Of a stretch of DNA of 64,000 nucleotides, positions 8,833-17,490 are shown piece by piece. A model generated the notes under the pieces. That model was given only the letters and a program-made list of their open reading frames with translations, was not told the origin of the DNA and did not search any database. The stretch spans positions 1,736,001 to 1,800,000 of the forward strand of contig OY763414.1 in the NCBI GenBank assembly GCA_963667435.1, in the 5' to 3' direction. Both the position numbers and the translations under genes were made by a program. The DNA comes from Marispirochaeta sp963667435. Its GTDB lineage: Bacteria > Spirochaetota > Spirochaetia > JC444 > Marispirochaetaceae. Each line of letters begins with the position of its first letter. The stretch's first letter is position 1.

Positions 8833-10190
8833 CTCTGCGCAGCCGTTTCAACCTTCTCTTCCTCTTTGTCGCCTTGGTACCTCTCAGTCTGCCGTTAATG
8901 GGTTATTTCTATTTCAAATTCTCAGCACAAGAGTCTGTAGTCCAGGAGATAACCGCAGCACCTCCCTTCGTGACCAAGGATCTTCACAGAATTATTGACG
9001 GCACTATTTCTCCGGATAAGATTGAAGAACGGGTGTTGATTGTTATTTATGGAAAGGATAATCCCGTTTATGTGAGTCCCCGGGTTCTGCAGTTTTTAGA
9101 TAAAAACAACCTCACCGGCAGCGAAATGGAGTTCCGCCATGGGGGTCTGGAGATTATCGAAGCTCTGAACCGTAACCAGCGGAAGATAACCATCGGGAAC
9201 GCTCTGTTTACTTACAGAGGCAAACCAGGGCTGGTTTTTTTCAGCTTCGAGAGAGAACGCCCCCTTCTCTATATCCTGGGAGATCCACTTACAACCCTTA
9301 CAGCGGTTTTTATATTTATAATCCTGATCCCGCTTCTTATAAGCGGGCGCTTTCTTATCTCTCTGCGCCGCAGCTTAAGCAGTCTTGAGCAGGGAGCAGC
9401 AGGCATCAGCATGGGAAACCTTTCTCAGGAGGTGTCTGTTCCCAACGATCCGGAACTCAGACCGGTATTCGAAGCCTTTGAAGAGATGAGAAAACGCCTC
9501 AAAGAAGACCAGCTGCAGCAGTCACGGTTTATTATGTCCATCTCCCACGATCTGAAGACTCCGCTAACATCAATTCGGGGCTTTGTAGAGGCAATGGAGG
9601 ACGGGCTTGTTGAGGAAGAAGAGCAGAAAAAGCGCTACTACAGAGTTATTCTTGAAAAAACTGATCTTCTTGAAGAACGAATCACCGAGCTTATAGATGT
9701 TACCAGAATATCAACGGATGGCTGGCAGCGGGGATTTACCAGCATACCGGCAAAAGAGTTTCTTTCAGAACTTTTTCAGCGCTACAGTCTCGAGGCGGAA
9801 TCACGGAAAGTAAACTTTGAGTTGAGCCTGGATCTTCCGGAGCATGTATCCATTAAAGGTGATCGGAAAATGCTTACCCGGGCTATTGAAAACCTGCTTG
9901 ATAATGCGGTCCGTTACAGCGGCAACTCCCCCCGGATCATTGCCAATACCAGCCTACAGGAAGAAAAACTCTCTGTCCGCATTGAGGATTCCGGCCCGGG
10001 CATCAATGCGGAGGATGCACCTCATCTGTTCAAGCCATTTTACCGGGGCGACAAGGGAAGAAACAGCCGTGGGATCGGACTGGGATTAAGCTCGGTCAAG
10101 GAAATTGCAGAAGCCCATGGAGGAACAGTTCAACTTGGAGAAAGCTCTCTGGGTGGAGCCGGCATAGAAATTATCCTGCCGGTGGAATAA
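8829..10190 (+). CDS. Membrane sensor histidine kinase (HAMP-HisKA-HATPase)
   Basis: 453 residues: TM1 (about 10-30), a periplasmic sensor of about 120 residues, TM2 (about 155-175), a HAMP domain, then HisKA with the phospho-accepting His near 240 in ISHDLKTPLTSI. The ATPase domain shows the N box (NLLDNAVRYS), G1 (DSGPGI), F box and G2 (GIGLGLSSV). All catalytic motifs are intact. The ATG overlaps the regulator's stop codon, so the two form a stoichiometric pair. The periplasmic domain is not recognised, so the signal is unknown. Confidence 0.93.
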   Translation: MTLRSRFNLLFLFVALVPLSLPLMGYFYFKFSAQESVVQEITAAPPFVTKDLHRIIDGTISPDKIEERVLIVIYGKDNPVYVSPRVLQFLDKNNLTGSEMEFRHGGLEIIEALNRNQRKITIGNALFTYRGKPGLVFFSFERERPLLYILGDPLTTLTAVFIFIILIPLLISGRFLISLRRSLSSLEQGAAGISMGNLSQEVSVPNDPELRPVFEAFEEMRKRLKEDQLQQSRFIMSISHDLKTPLTSIRGFVEAMEDGLVEEEEQKKRYYRVILEKTDLLEERITELIDVTRISTDGWQRGFTSIPAKEFLSELFQRYSLEAESRKVNFELSLDLPEHVSIKGDRKMLTRAIENLLDNAVRYSGNSPRIIANTSLQEEKLSVRIEDSGPGINAEDAPHLFKPFYRGDKGRNSRGIGLGLSSVKEIAEAHGGTVQLGESSLGGAGIEIILPVE

Positions 10191-10208
10191 ATAATAAGGA
10201 GCAAATAG

Positions 10209-10961
10209 ATGAGTGTAAAAGACAAAGCAGTACTGATAACAGGCGGAGCCATGGGCCTGGGAGAAGCCACCGCCCGTCGATTTGCTGCAGAAGGCGCAAA
10301 GGTTTGGATCGGAGATATGAATAAAGCCGCTGCGGAGAACACCGTACGCAGTATTCGCGAATCCGATGGAACCGCAGAAAGTCTGGTACTGGATGTTACT
10401 GATGAAACATCATGGATTGAGGCTGTAAAAACAGTTGTATCCACCCATGGCACAATTGATATCCTGGTAAATAATGCGGGAATAACAAAACGGCAGCCCC
10501 TGACTGAACTGCCTCTGGAAGAGTATGAGCAGATTATGGCAGTGAATGCCCGGGGGCCGTTCCTGGGGTGTAAACATGTTCTGCCGGTTATGCAGCAGCA
10601 GAAGAGCGGATCCATTGTGAATCTTTCTTCCATCTGCGGTCTTATCGGGCATAAATTTTCCGGAGAATCCTACATTATGTCCAAGGGCGCAGTTACCCTG
10701 CTTACAAAAGCCGTGGCGGTAAAATATGCGAAGTACGGCATACGCTGCAATTCTGTTCATCCCAGCACCGCAGAAACAGCCATAATGAAAGACCTGTTTA
10801 AAGATCCGGCGAAAAGGCAGGAGCGGATAGATGAGATTCCCATGGGACGCATGGCCCAGCCGTCAGAGATCGCTGCAGCTGTGCTGTTTCTGGCCTCTGA
10901 TGAGGCGTCTTTTATAAACGGCGTTGCCCTTCCGGTGGACGGCGGATTGACGGCATCCTGA
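10209..10961 (+). CDS. Classical SDR-family NAD(P)-dependent oxidoreductase
   Basis: 250 residues. TGGAMGLGEATA is the cofactor-binding TGxxxGxG loop, D near the end of strand 2 (IGDM) favours NAD, NNAG follows strand 4, and the catalytic Ser (NLSSICG) and YIMSK (YxxxK) are present. The C-terminus SFINGVALPVDGGLTAS is typical of 3-oxoacyl-ACP-reductase or cyclopentanol-dehydrogenase-like enzymes. AAGGAG lies 7 nt before the ATG. It starts 18 nt after the kinase gene, so it may be cotranscribed. Substrate unknown. Confidence 0.88.
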   Translation: MSVKDKAVLITGGAMGLGEATARRFAAEGAKVWIGDMNKAAAENTVRSIRESDGTAESLVLDVTDETSWIEAVKTVVSTHGTIDILVNNAGITKRQPLTELPLEEYEQIMAVNARGPFLGCKHVLPVMQQQKSGSIVNLSSICGLIGHKFSGESYIMSKGAVTLLTKAVAVKYAKYGIRCNSVHPSTAETAIMKDLFKDPAKRQERIDEIPMGRMAQPSEIAAAVLFLASDEASFINGVALPVDGGLTAS

Positions 10962-10992
10962 AATACAGACGCATTTTTTATCTTACACAAGC

Positions 10993-11310
10993 TTATAATC
11001 CCAGCTGTTTTCTTCTGTTCGCAAGAACTGTACCTTCCGCACAGGCGGCCAACTCCAGCACGCAGGGTGCCGTCAGAGAGTATTCAACCCTAGTTCCGGA
11101 CCGGGAATCATCCACCAGACCGGCTTCTCTAAGCTGAGACAAGTGCTTTGATGCAGCCGACTTCGGAATTCCCGCTTCTGCGGCCAGTTCGCAGACACAC
11201 CAGGGCTTCTCTTTTAACTTCTCAAGAAAAAAAACACGCATTGGATGAGCCAGGGCTTTGAACATATGGGCCCGCCTTTCTGCATTTTTCAGCTCTTCTG
11301 TGCTTATCAT
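10993..11310 (-). CDS. ArsR-family repressor with CxC and C-terminal cysteines
   Basis: 105 residues with the ArsR/SmtB winged helix: ALAHPMRVFFLEKL, then PWCVCELAAEAGIPKSAASKHLSQLREAGLV (helix-turn-helix and wing RSGTRVEYSL). Cysteines at 38 and 40 lie in the recognition-helix CxC position used by arsenite sensors, and two more (83, 90) lie near the C-terminus. A metal(loid), persulfide or thiol-redox signal is likely. It diverges from a TSUP permease gene, and the intergenic space holds two perfect palindromes. The pairing resembles BigR/SqrR-type persulfide repressors that control TSUP permeases, which is inference. Confidence 0.85.
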   Translation of the reverse strand: MISTEELKNAERRAHMFKALAHPMRVFFLEKLKEKPWCVCELAAEAGIPKSAASKHLSQLREAGLVDDSRSGTRVEYSLTAPCVLELAACAEGTVLANRRKQLGL

Positions 11311-11319
11311 GGTTTAAAT

Positions 11320-11394
11320 GTTTCAAAATATTGAAACTATGTCAAGAAAAGGCTTGACTCTTTTGTTTCTTAGTTTCTAAATTAAGAAACAAAA
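11320..11394. promoter_or_regulatory. ArsR-type double operator and divergent promoters
   Basis: Palindrome 1: GTTTCAA-AATA-TTGAAAC (11320-11337), next to TTGACA read leftward (11340-11345), so it lies in the arsR promoter. Palindrome 2: TTTTGTTTCTTA (11361-11372) and TAAGAAACAAAA (11383-11394), 12-bp perfect arms with a 10-nt spacer. It covers the -10 region of a rightward promoter (TTGACT at 11354-11359, TAAATT at 11378-11383). Both share the GTTTC...GAAAC half-site, as expected for one repressor acting on both genes. Confidence 0.75.
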
Positions 11395-11423
11395 GGAAAA
11401 GCTATGCCAAGCGAGGTAAACCA

Positions 11424-12215
11424 ATGATGTTGGCTTTTGTTTTAACAATTCTCATTGTCGGTGCTGTAACAGCCGGATTGACAATCAGATTTGACCGATT
11501 TTTTGCCATTCTGCTGCTGATATTTCTGTTTAAATACACTGTTTTCGAAGCGGTCAATATATTTCTCTGGATTATCATGCTGGGGGCCTTGACCATTCTT
11601 CTTAATAATAGAGAAAAGATTGCCGGACTGTCGCGGCAGATGAAATTGAAACTGTTCCTCATCATTCCTCTGTTCACGCTGACGGCATCATTCTTCGGAA
11701 CCCTCCTCTTCACCGCAGTCAGTAAAACAGTTCTACTAAGCATTCTGGGTATTCTTGCGGTTCTATATGGACTGCGCCTGATCATTATCCACATTAAACC
11801 GGAAGAGATGGACCTTAAGAATCCCAACATAGCTGTCGTCAGAATCTGCGGTTTTTTCGGCCCTCTCCTGAGTGGGTTTTTCATCGGACTGATCGGCACA
11901 TCCTTGAAGCCATTAAAAATTCCCTTTGCTCTCCGAATAGGGAAAATGAACCTGCAACAGGTTTACCTCGGGAACAGCGTTACGGCTTTTTTTGCCGCAT
12001 CCTTTGCTATTATGTGGCATGCAGTACTTGGAAAAGGCCCAGCTTCAGGGACCTTTTATGAGCAGCTGCTAACGGGAGCCGCCCTCTGGACGGGGATTCA
12101 CATTGTATCGGAACTCACCAATCTGTTTTTCAGGAATAAATGGAAAAAAGCTTTTCAGATTCTTATTGGAATAGTCCTTTTGCTTGTGTCGATAAAGGTT
12201 TTCGGGCTTATATAA
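11424..12215 (+). CDS. TSUP (TauE/SafE) family membrane permease
   Basis: 263 residues with about eight hydrophobic helices in two repeats and short loops. The second half has the TSUP-like pattern PLLSGFFIGLIGTSLKPLKIPFALRIGKMNLQQVYLGNSVTAFFAA. Members export sulfite, sulfoacetate, thiosulfate or related organosulfur anions. GAGG precedes two consecutive ATG codons (11424 and 11427), and either may start. It is controlled by the divergent ArsR protein judging from the operators. With the YeiH gene it is the second probable sulfur-oxyanion transporter in the window. Confidence 0.75.
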   Translation: MMLAFVLTILIVGAVTAGLTIRFDRFFAILLLIFLFKYTVFEAVNIFLWIIMLGALTILLNNREKIAGLSRQMKLKLFLIIPLFTLTASFFGTLLFTAVSKTVLLSILGILAVLYGLRLIIIHIKPEEMDLKNPNIAVVRICGFFGPLLSGFFIGLIGTSLKPLKIPFALRIGKMNLQQVYLGNSVTAFFAASFAIMWHAVLGKGPASGTFYEQLLTGAALWTGIHIVSELTNLFFRNKWKKAFQILIGIVLLLVSIKVFGLI

Positions 12216-12240
12216 AATGATTAAGAAGCACTGAGAACTT

Positions 12241-12274
12241 CCCCTCACCCTACGCCGCTTACGGGGGTGAGGGA
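12241..12274. repeat. Short copy of GC-rich dispersed inverted repeat
   Basis: CCCTCACCC (12242-12250) and GGGTGAGGG (12265-12273) are exact inverted repeats around a short loop. The same terminal motif delimits the longer elements near 16.1, 29.9 and 48.6 kb. Confidence 0.6.
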
Positions 12275-12376
12275 GCCGACTATTCAGGCAGTATGCGTTA
12301 GGGGCACGGAGGGCCCGGAAAATGAGAAAACAGTAAGAAATTATCGACTTTTTGGTCTTACCAATCTGGCTTAGCC

Positions 12377-12405
12377 TTGATGATAACGGCTCTTTCCTTT
12401 ATAAT
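12377..12405 (+). promoter_or_regulatory. Strong sigma70-type promoter of nifJ
   Basis: TTGATG (12377-12382), exactly 17 nt, then a perfect TATAAT (12400-12405), about 40 nt before the nifJ start codon. This agrees with the high-expression codon bias of the gene. Confidence 0.75.
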
Positions 12406-12445
12406 TATGGCTGTTACAAATTCCACAATATAAAGGATAGCTATA

Positions 12446-15400
12446 ATGCCTGAGAAGAAAATGGTTACCATTGACGGTAATGCGGCAGCAGCCCATGTTG
12501 CCTACGCCTTCAGTGAAGTAGCTGCAATTTTCCCCATAACTCCCTCATCACCCATGGGTGAGTACGCTGACGCCTGGGCCAGCCAGAACAGAGAAAACGT
12601 CTTCGGCAAGAAAGTCGATGTATTGGAAATGCAGTCTGAAGCCGGTGCTGCAGGTGCCGTTCACGGTGCTCTTTCCGGTGGTGCTCTGACCACCACTTTT
12701 ACCGCATCCCAGGGACTGCTTCTAATGGTCCCCAACATGTTCAAGATTGCCGGAGAAATGATTCCGACAGTTTTCCATGTTTCCGCACGGTCTCTTGCGG
12801 CTCAGTCTCTGTCAATTTTCGGTGACCACTCAGACGTTATGTCCTGTCTGAACACCGGTTTTGCCATGACTGCTGCTTCCTCTATTCAGGAAACCATGGA
12901 CATGGCCGTTGTTGCCCACCTGGCAACCCTGAAGACCCAGGTTCCTTTCCTGGCTTTCTTCGACGGTTTCAGAACTTCCCACGAAATCCAGAAAGTTGAA
13001 GAGATCTCTTATGACACCATCAAAGAGATGATCGAACCCAAATACATCGAGCGCTTCCGCGACCGGGGAATGCGTCCTGAAAAACCTGTTGTCAAGGTTG
13101 CTGCACAGAACCCGGATGTTTACTTCCAGGGACGTGAAACTACCAACAACATTTATGATTCTGTTCCTGAAGTTGTTCAGGAGTACATGGATCTTCTTGC
13201 ATCCAAGATCGGCCGCCAGTACCACCTCTTTGACTATGTTGGTGCTCCCGATGCAGAAAAGGTTATCATCATCATGGGTTCTGCCTGTGACACCACAGAG
13301 CAGACTGTAAACTACCTTGTCGGCAAGGGCGAGAAAGTCGGTGTGATCAAGGTTCGTCTCTACAGACCTTTCTCTGCCAAGGCTTTTATCGATGCACTTC
13401 CTGCAAGTGTTAAAAAGATTGCCGTTATGGACAGAACCAAAGAGCCCGGTTCACTTGGTGAGCCCCTCTACAAAGACGTTGTTACTGTTCTTAACGGAAA
13501 GGGAATTGAAATCATCGGCGGCCGTTACGGTCTCTCTTCAAAAGAGTTCAACCCCTCTCACGTAAAAGCAATTTTCGACCACCTCGATGGTGCTGCTTTC
13601 CATGGTTTTACCGTCGGCATTATCGACGATGTTTCCAATAAATCCATCGAAGTAAAAGAGATTATCGACGTTTCCGCAACTGACATTTTCAGCGGTATGT
13701 TCTGGGGTCTCGGTTCTGACGGTACTGTAGGTGCCAACAAGAACTCCATCAAGATCATCGGTGACAACACCGACATGAACGCCCAGGCATACTTCGTATA
13801 TGACTCTAAGAAGTCCGGTGGTGTTACCACTTCTCACTTACGTTTCGGTAAGTCTTCCGTTAACATGCCCTGGCTCATTGATCAGGCTGACTTCGTTGCA
13901 TGTTCAAACCCTGCCTACATCGGCCGTTACGACATGCTTGGACCTATTAAAGAAGGCGGAGTATTCCTGCTGAACACCGAGGTTCCCGAGGACGAAATCT
14001 TCGACAGCCTTACTAAAGAAGAGCAGCAGATTATTATTGACCGCAAGGTCCGCTTCTACGCAATGAACGCTTACAAAGTTGCAGAGGATGTAGGTCTCGG
14101 TAACAGAACAAACACTGTTATGCAGGCTGCTTTCTTCAAGATTTCCGGTGTTCTCCCCGAAGCACAGGCTATTGAGCTCCTTAAAGGTGCAATCAAGAAG
14201 ACCTTCAGCAGAAAGGGTGAAGACATTGTTAAAATGAACTGGGAAGCTGTAGACAAGTCTGCCGCTGCGCTGATTGAGGTTAAGGTTCCTTCCTCAATTA
14301 CCAAATCCTATGTTCCCGAGTCACTCATTCCTGCGGATGCTGACGATTTCACCAAAAACATCATTGAGAAATCAATGCTTATGAAGGGTGATGATATCCC
14401 CGTTTCCCACATGAGCTTCGACGGTGTACTTCCCACAGGCACTACAAAGCTTGAAAAACGTGGCGTAGCACCCCGTGTACCCCAGTGGCAGCCCGACAAC
14501 TGTATTCAGTGTAACCAGTGTGTACAGTCCTGTCCCCATGCTGCTATCCGGGCAAAACAGATTAAACCCGAAGATCTTTCCGGTGCTCCCGAGACTTTCA
14601 AGACTGTAAAGTACAAAGCATCCAAAGAAATGGACCTTCAGTACAAGGTTCAGGTTTATACCGACGACTGTCAGGGCTGTGGTGTATGTATCGAAACCTG
14701 CCCTGCAAAGGATAAGGCCCTGGTATTCTCCACTCTCGAAAAAGAGCGGGCCCTTGGTGAGCACGAGAACGAGAAGTTCTTCGAGCCCCTCCCCTACGGT
14801 GCTCTCGACGGTTCTTCCGAAGAGAACATGAAGGGAATGCAGTTCAGACGGCCTCTGTTTGAGTTCTCCGGTGCATGTGCCGGTTGTGGTGAAACTCCCT
14901 ACGTGAAGCTGGTAAGCCAGATCTGCGGACACAACATCCTCGCTGCCAACGCAACAGGTTGTTCTTCAATCTACGGTGGAACCTTCCCCACGATCCCCTA
15001 CACCAAGAACGAGCAGGGACGCGGACCCGCATGGGGTAACTCACTCTTCGAAGACAATGCCGAGTACGGTTTCGGTATGAGACTTGCTGTTGATTCCAAC
15101 AGAACTCTGCTGAAGAAGAAGGTAGACGCTCTTCTGTCTGCGGGAACTACTCCCGAACTTACTGCCGCTCTGAAAGCTGCTCTTGAGCTGTGGGACGACA
15201 AGAGTCAGAAAGCAATCGATGCTCAGGATGCTGTTAAGTCTGCTCTTCCCAAAGACGCTGCAGGCAACGAAACCCTGGCCAAGATCATTGAGCTTCAGGA
15301 CTACTTCGTAGACAAGTCTGTATGGATCATCGGTGGTGACGGATGGGCCTATGACATCGGCTTCGGCGGTGTTGACCACGTACTTGCTGCAGGCAAGAAC

Positions 15401-15952
15401 GTAAACATCCTCGTTCTTGATACCGAGGTTTACTCAAACACCGGTGGACAGGCTTCCAAGGCTACACCTATCGGTGCGGTTGCCAAGTTTGCAAATGCCG
15501 GTATGAGACTGGGTAAAAAGAACATGAGCCTCATGGCCATGAGCTACGGTTATGTATATGTTGCATCCATCGCACTGGGATCCAACAGGAACCACGCTCA
15601 GAAAGCCATTATGGAAGCTGAAGCATACGATGGACCTTCCATCATCTTCGCTTACGCTCCCTGTATTGCCCACGGTATCGATATGATGAAAACCCAGGTT
15701 GAGCAGAAAAGAGCCGTTGACTGCGGTTACTGGCCTCTGTACCGCTACAACCCCACAATGGAAGAAGGTTCCAAGTTCAGCTGGGATGCAAAAGATCCCA
15801 AAGAAAGCTACCAGGACTTCATCCGGAGTGAGAGACGTTATACCGCACTGCTTAAGACTGCACCGGACGAAGCGGAAGCACTCTTTGCACAGGCGGAAGA
15901 AGACGCCAAGCACAGGTGGAGTTTCTTCAAGAAAATGGGAGAGATCATGTAA
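12446..15952 (+). CDS. nifJ: Pyruvate:ferredoxin (flavodoxin) oxidoreductase, single-chain
   Basis: 1168 residues, the full length of homodimeric PFOR. It catalyses pyruvate + CoA + oxidised ferredoxin to acetyl-CoA + CO2 + reduced ferredoxin. Domains in order: the pyrimidine-binding domain (ITPSSPMGEYADAW), the CoA-binding/transketolase-C region, the gamma domain (DGTVGANKNSIKIIG), a two-[4Fe-4S] ferredoxin domain (CIQCNQCVQSCP and CQGCGVCIETCP), and the TPP domain with a proximal-cluster Cys pair (CAGCGETP) and GDGWAYDIGFGG...DTEVYSNTGGQ. Codon use is much more biased than in the neighbours, a sign of very high expression. Flanked by a consensus promoter and a strong terminator, so monocistronic. 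It implies fermentative or anaerobic pyruvate metabolism. Confidence 0.98.
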   Translation: MPEKKMVTIDGNAAAAHVAYAFSEVAAIFPITPSSPMGEYADAWASQNRENVFGKKVDVLEMQSEAGAAGAVHGALSGGALTTTFTASQGLLLMVPNMFKIAGEMIPTVFHVSARSLAAQSLSIFGDHSDVMSCLNTGFAMTAASSIQETMDMAVVAHLATLKTQVPFLAFFDGFRTSHEIQKVEEISYDTIKEMIEPKYIERFRDRGMRPEKPVVKVAAQNPDVYFQGRETTNNIYDSVPEVVQEYMDLLASKIGRQYHLFDYVGAPDAEKVIIIMGSACDTTEQTVNYLVGKGEKVGVIKVRLYRPFSAKAFIDALPASVKKIAVMDRTKEPGSLGEPLYKDVVTVLNGKGIEIIGGRYGLSSKEFNPSHVKAIFDHLDGAAFHGFTVGIIDDVSNKSIEVKEIIDVSATDIFSGMFWGLGSDGTVGANKNSIKIIGDNTDMNAQAYFVYDSKKSGGVTTSHLRFGKSSVNMPWLIDQADFVACSNPAYIGRYDMLGPIKEGGVFLLNTEVPEDEIFDSLTKEEQQIIIDRKVRFYAMNAYKVAEDVGLGNRTNTVMQAAFFKISGVLPEAQAIELLKGAIKKTFSRKGEDIVKMNWEAVDKSAAALIEVKVPSSITKSYVPESLIPADADDFTKNIIEKSMLMKGDDIPVSHMSFDGVLPTGTTKLEKRGVAPRVPQWQPDNCIQCNQCVQSCPHAAIRAKQIKPEDLSGAPETFKTVKYKASKEMDLQYKVQVYTDDCQGCGVCIETCPAKDKALVFSTLEKERALGEHENEKFFEPLPYGALDGSSEENMKGMQFRRPLFEFSGACAGCGETPYVKLVSQICGHNILAANATGCSSIYGGTFPTIPYTKNEQGRGPAWGNSLFEDNAEYGFGMRLAVDSNRTLLKKKVDALLSAGTTPELTAALKAALELWDDKSQKAIDAQDAVKSALPKDAAGNETLAKIIELQDYFVDKSVWIIGGDGWAYDIGFGGVDHVLAAGKNVNILVLDTEVYSNTGGQASKATPIGAVAKFANAGMRLGKKNMSLMAMSYGYVYVASIALGSNRNHAQKAIMEAEAYDGPSIIFAYAPCIAHGIDMMKTQVEQKRAVDCGYWPLYRYNPTMEEGSKFSWDAKDPKESYQDFIRSERRYTALLKTAPDEAEALFAQAEEDAKHRWSFFKKMGEIM

Positions 15953-15987
15953 TTATCTGCCTCAAGGCAGTTCTTACGAATCTGTTA

Positions 15988-16018
15988 CGGCCCCTCGCTA
16001 CAGCGGGGGGCCGTTTTT
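15988..16018 (+). terminator. Rho-independent terminator of nifJ
   Basis: A GC-rich hairpin (CGGCCCCTCGC, loop TACA, GCGGGGGGCCG) is followed by TTTTTT, about 36 nt after the nifJ stop codon. Confidence 0.9.
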
Positions 16019-16060
16019 TGTCCGCGACCATTTTTACCCGGCTACCACTCCAGATTTTCC

Positions 16061-16167
16061 TACCCTCACCCCGGCCCTCTCCCAAAGGGAGAGGGAGGAG
16101 GGGAAAAACATCTATGCAGCGATAGCCCCCTCGCCTTTTGGGAGAGGGGGTTTGGGGGTGAGGGTTA
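16061..16167. repeat. REP/MITE-like GC-rich element, copy 1
   Basis: Begins TACCCTCACCCC and ends GGGGTGAGGGTTA, so the ends are inverted. Inside are two hairpin blocks, CCCTCTCCC-AAA-GGGAGAGGG and CCCCCTCGCC...GGGAGAGGGGG. It sits between the 3' ends of two convergent genes. The same architecture recurs at 29906-30015 and 48551-48640. No ORF, so it would be moved or copied in trans. Confidence 0.75.
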
Positions 16168-16203
16168 GAAAGTTCACGGAGGACACAGAGAGGGAAAAGA
16201 TAC

Positions 16204-17076
16204 TTAATACCTACTATGCTTTACGGTCTTTTTGAAGCCCCTCGCCGTCTTTCCCGCAAAAGTATTCGGATCAAAACCGAAATGCCGGCCGCTCTCCAGC
16301 GAATCAATTCTGGCCATATCTTCATCATTCAGGGAAAAATCAAAGATCTGACTGTTTGCCTGAATACGGCCCTTGTTTGATGATTTGGGAATAATGACAT
16401 TCTCTTTCTGCAGATGCCAGCGCAGGGTAATCTGCACCGGACTTTTTCCGTACTTTTTACCAAGTTCATCCATCAATGGAACCTCAGCTATATGCCCCCG
16501 GGAAATAGGACCCCAGGCAGTTACTGCAATGCCCTGTTCCCGGCAGTAGGCTGAGAGTTCCCGTTGCGGATTCCATGGATGGAGTTCCACCTGATTAACC
16601 GCCAGGGCGTCACCAAACTCCCGGATAAGCCCTTCAAGATGCTCTACCGTGAAATTTGAAACACCGGCGGCACGGATACGGCCCTTTTCCCTGTATTCAA
16701 GCAGGGTTTCCCAAGCCTTGTAACGTAATGTTTCATTCGTACCCGGCCAGTGAAGAAGATACAAATCCATATATTCCGTATCCAGCTCTTTCAGGCTTAA
16801 CTCAAGACCTTTTTGAGGGTTATCATATGAGGTGGGCCACATCTTGCTGACAACAAACACCTCTTCCCGGGAAACGCCACATTCCCGCACTCCCCGGCCG
16901 ACATCTTTTTCGTTGTCGTAGAATGTGGCGGTATCAACCATGCGGTATCCCGCATCAACAGCCCACCGCACAGCGTTATAAATCTCATCACCAAGTGCTT
17001 TAAAACATCCCAGGCCGAATCCGGGCATCTCTATGCCGCTGTTGAGTTTAATGGTATCTGCTACTGAAGTAATCAT
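16204..17076 (-). CDS. Aldo/keto reductase (AKR family)
   Basis: 290 residues, normal for this (beta/alpha)8 NADPH-dependent family. The catalytic tetrad is visible: Asp and Tyr in DTATFYDNE, Lys in VVSKMW, His in LLHWPG. The NADPH-binding end shows IIPKSSNKGRIQAN. It matches the AKR5/2,5-diketo-gluconate-reductase-like branch (LNSGIEMPGFGLG at the N-terminus). Likely reduces small aldehydes or ketones; true substrate unknown. The ribosome site is weak. It converges on nifJ with a repeat element in between. Confidence 0.9.
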   Translation of the reverse strand: MITSVADTIKLNSGIEMPGFGLGCFKALGDEIYNAVRWAVDAGYRMVDTATFYDNEKDVGRGVRECGVSREEVFVVSKMWPTSYDNPQKGLELSLKELDTEYMDLYLLHWPGTNETLRYKAWETLLEYREKGRIRAAGVSNFTVEHLEGLIREFGDALAVNQVELHPWNPQRELSAYCREQGIAVTAWGPISRGHIAEVPLMDELGKKYGKSPVQITLRWHLQKENVIIPKSSNKGRIQANSQIFDFSLNDEDMARIDSLESGRHFGFDPNTFAGKTARGFKKTVKHSRY

Positions 17077-17252
17077 GTTTTCAGGCTACGACGGAGAAAC
17101 CTATATGTCAATCTAAAAAGGATTAACCGGATTCTGATGCCTTCAAACCACCATCTACCCATTCTCCCTGTAAAATCAGGGCGACGGAAAGACTGTTTCC
17201 CCCGCGCCCTCTCATAGCATAAACAGAAGAAAGGGCAGTTATGCCTGTCCTC

Positions 17253-17447
17253 TCAGTCCAGAATTTCTTTGACCCGACCCACCTGTCCATCGGTAAGGCG
17301 AACTTTAATTCCGTGAGGATGAAAGGCGGAGTTTGTCAGCAGATCTGCAACAATACCCTCCGTAAGGTTACCTGAACGCTGATCCTTTTTGAGAACAATG
17401 GCTACTTTTATTCCCGGTTTAATGTCTGCTCGGTTTTGTCCCTTCAT
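17253..17447 (-). CDS. ywbE: YwbE family small protein
   Basis: 64 residues from the ATG at 17447, preferred over the in-frame ATG at 17471 because GAGAGGAA lies just before it and because the family begins with M-x-GQ-R-x-DIKPG. The sequence matches YwbE closely: DIKPGIKVAIVLKKDQRSG, then FHPHGIKVRLTDGQVGRV. The function is unknown; the fold is predicted to be a small beta-barrel. It follows the caspase-lipoprotein gene by 43 nt on the same strand and may be cotranscribed. Confidence 0.9.
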   Translation of the reverse strand: MKGQNRADIKPGIKVAIVLKKDQRSGNLTEGIVADLLTNSAFHPHGIKVRLTDGQVGRVKEILD

Positions 17448-17490
17448 ACCACCACATTCCTCTCTGTCCAACTACTCATAATAATTCTCC

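Noticed and set aside
12830..15913. Many minus-strand frames opposite nifJ
   Set aside because: Shadows caused by the strong codon bias of nifJ; no recognisable products.
15699..16235. Plus-strand frame running from nifJ into the repeat
   Set aside because: It crosses the nifJ 3' end, a terminator and a repeat element; not a gene.
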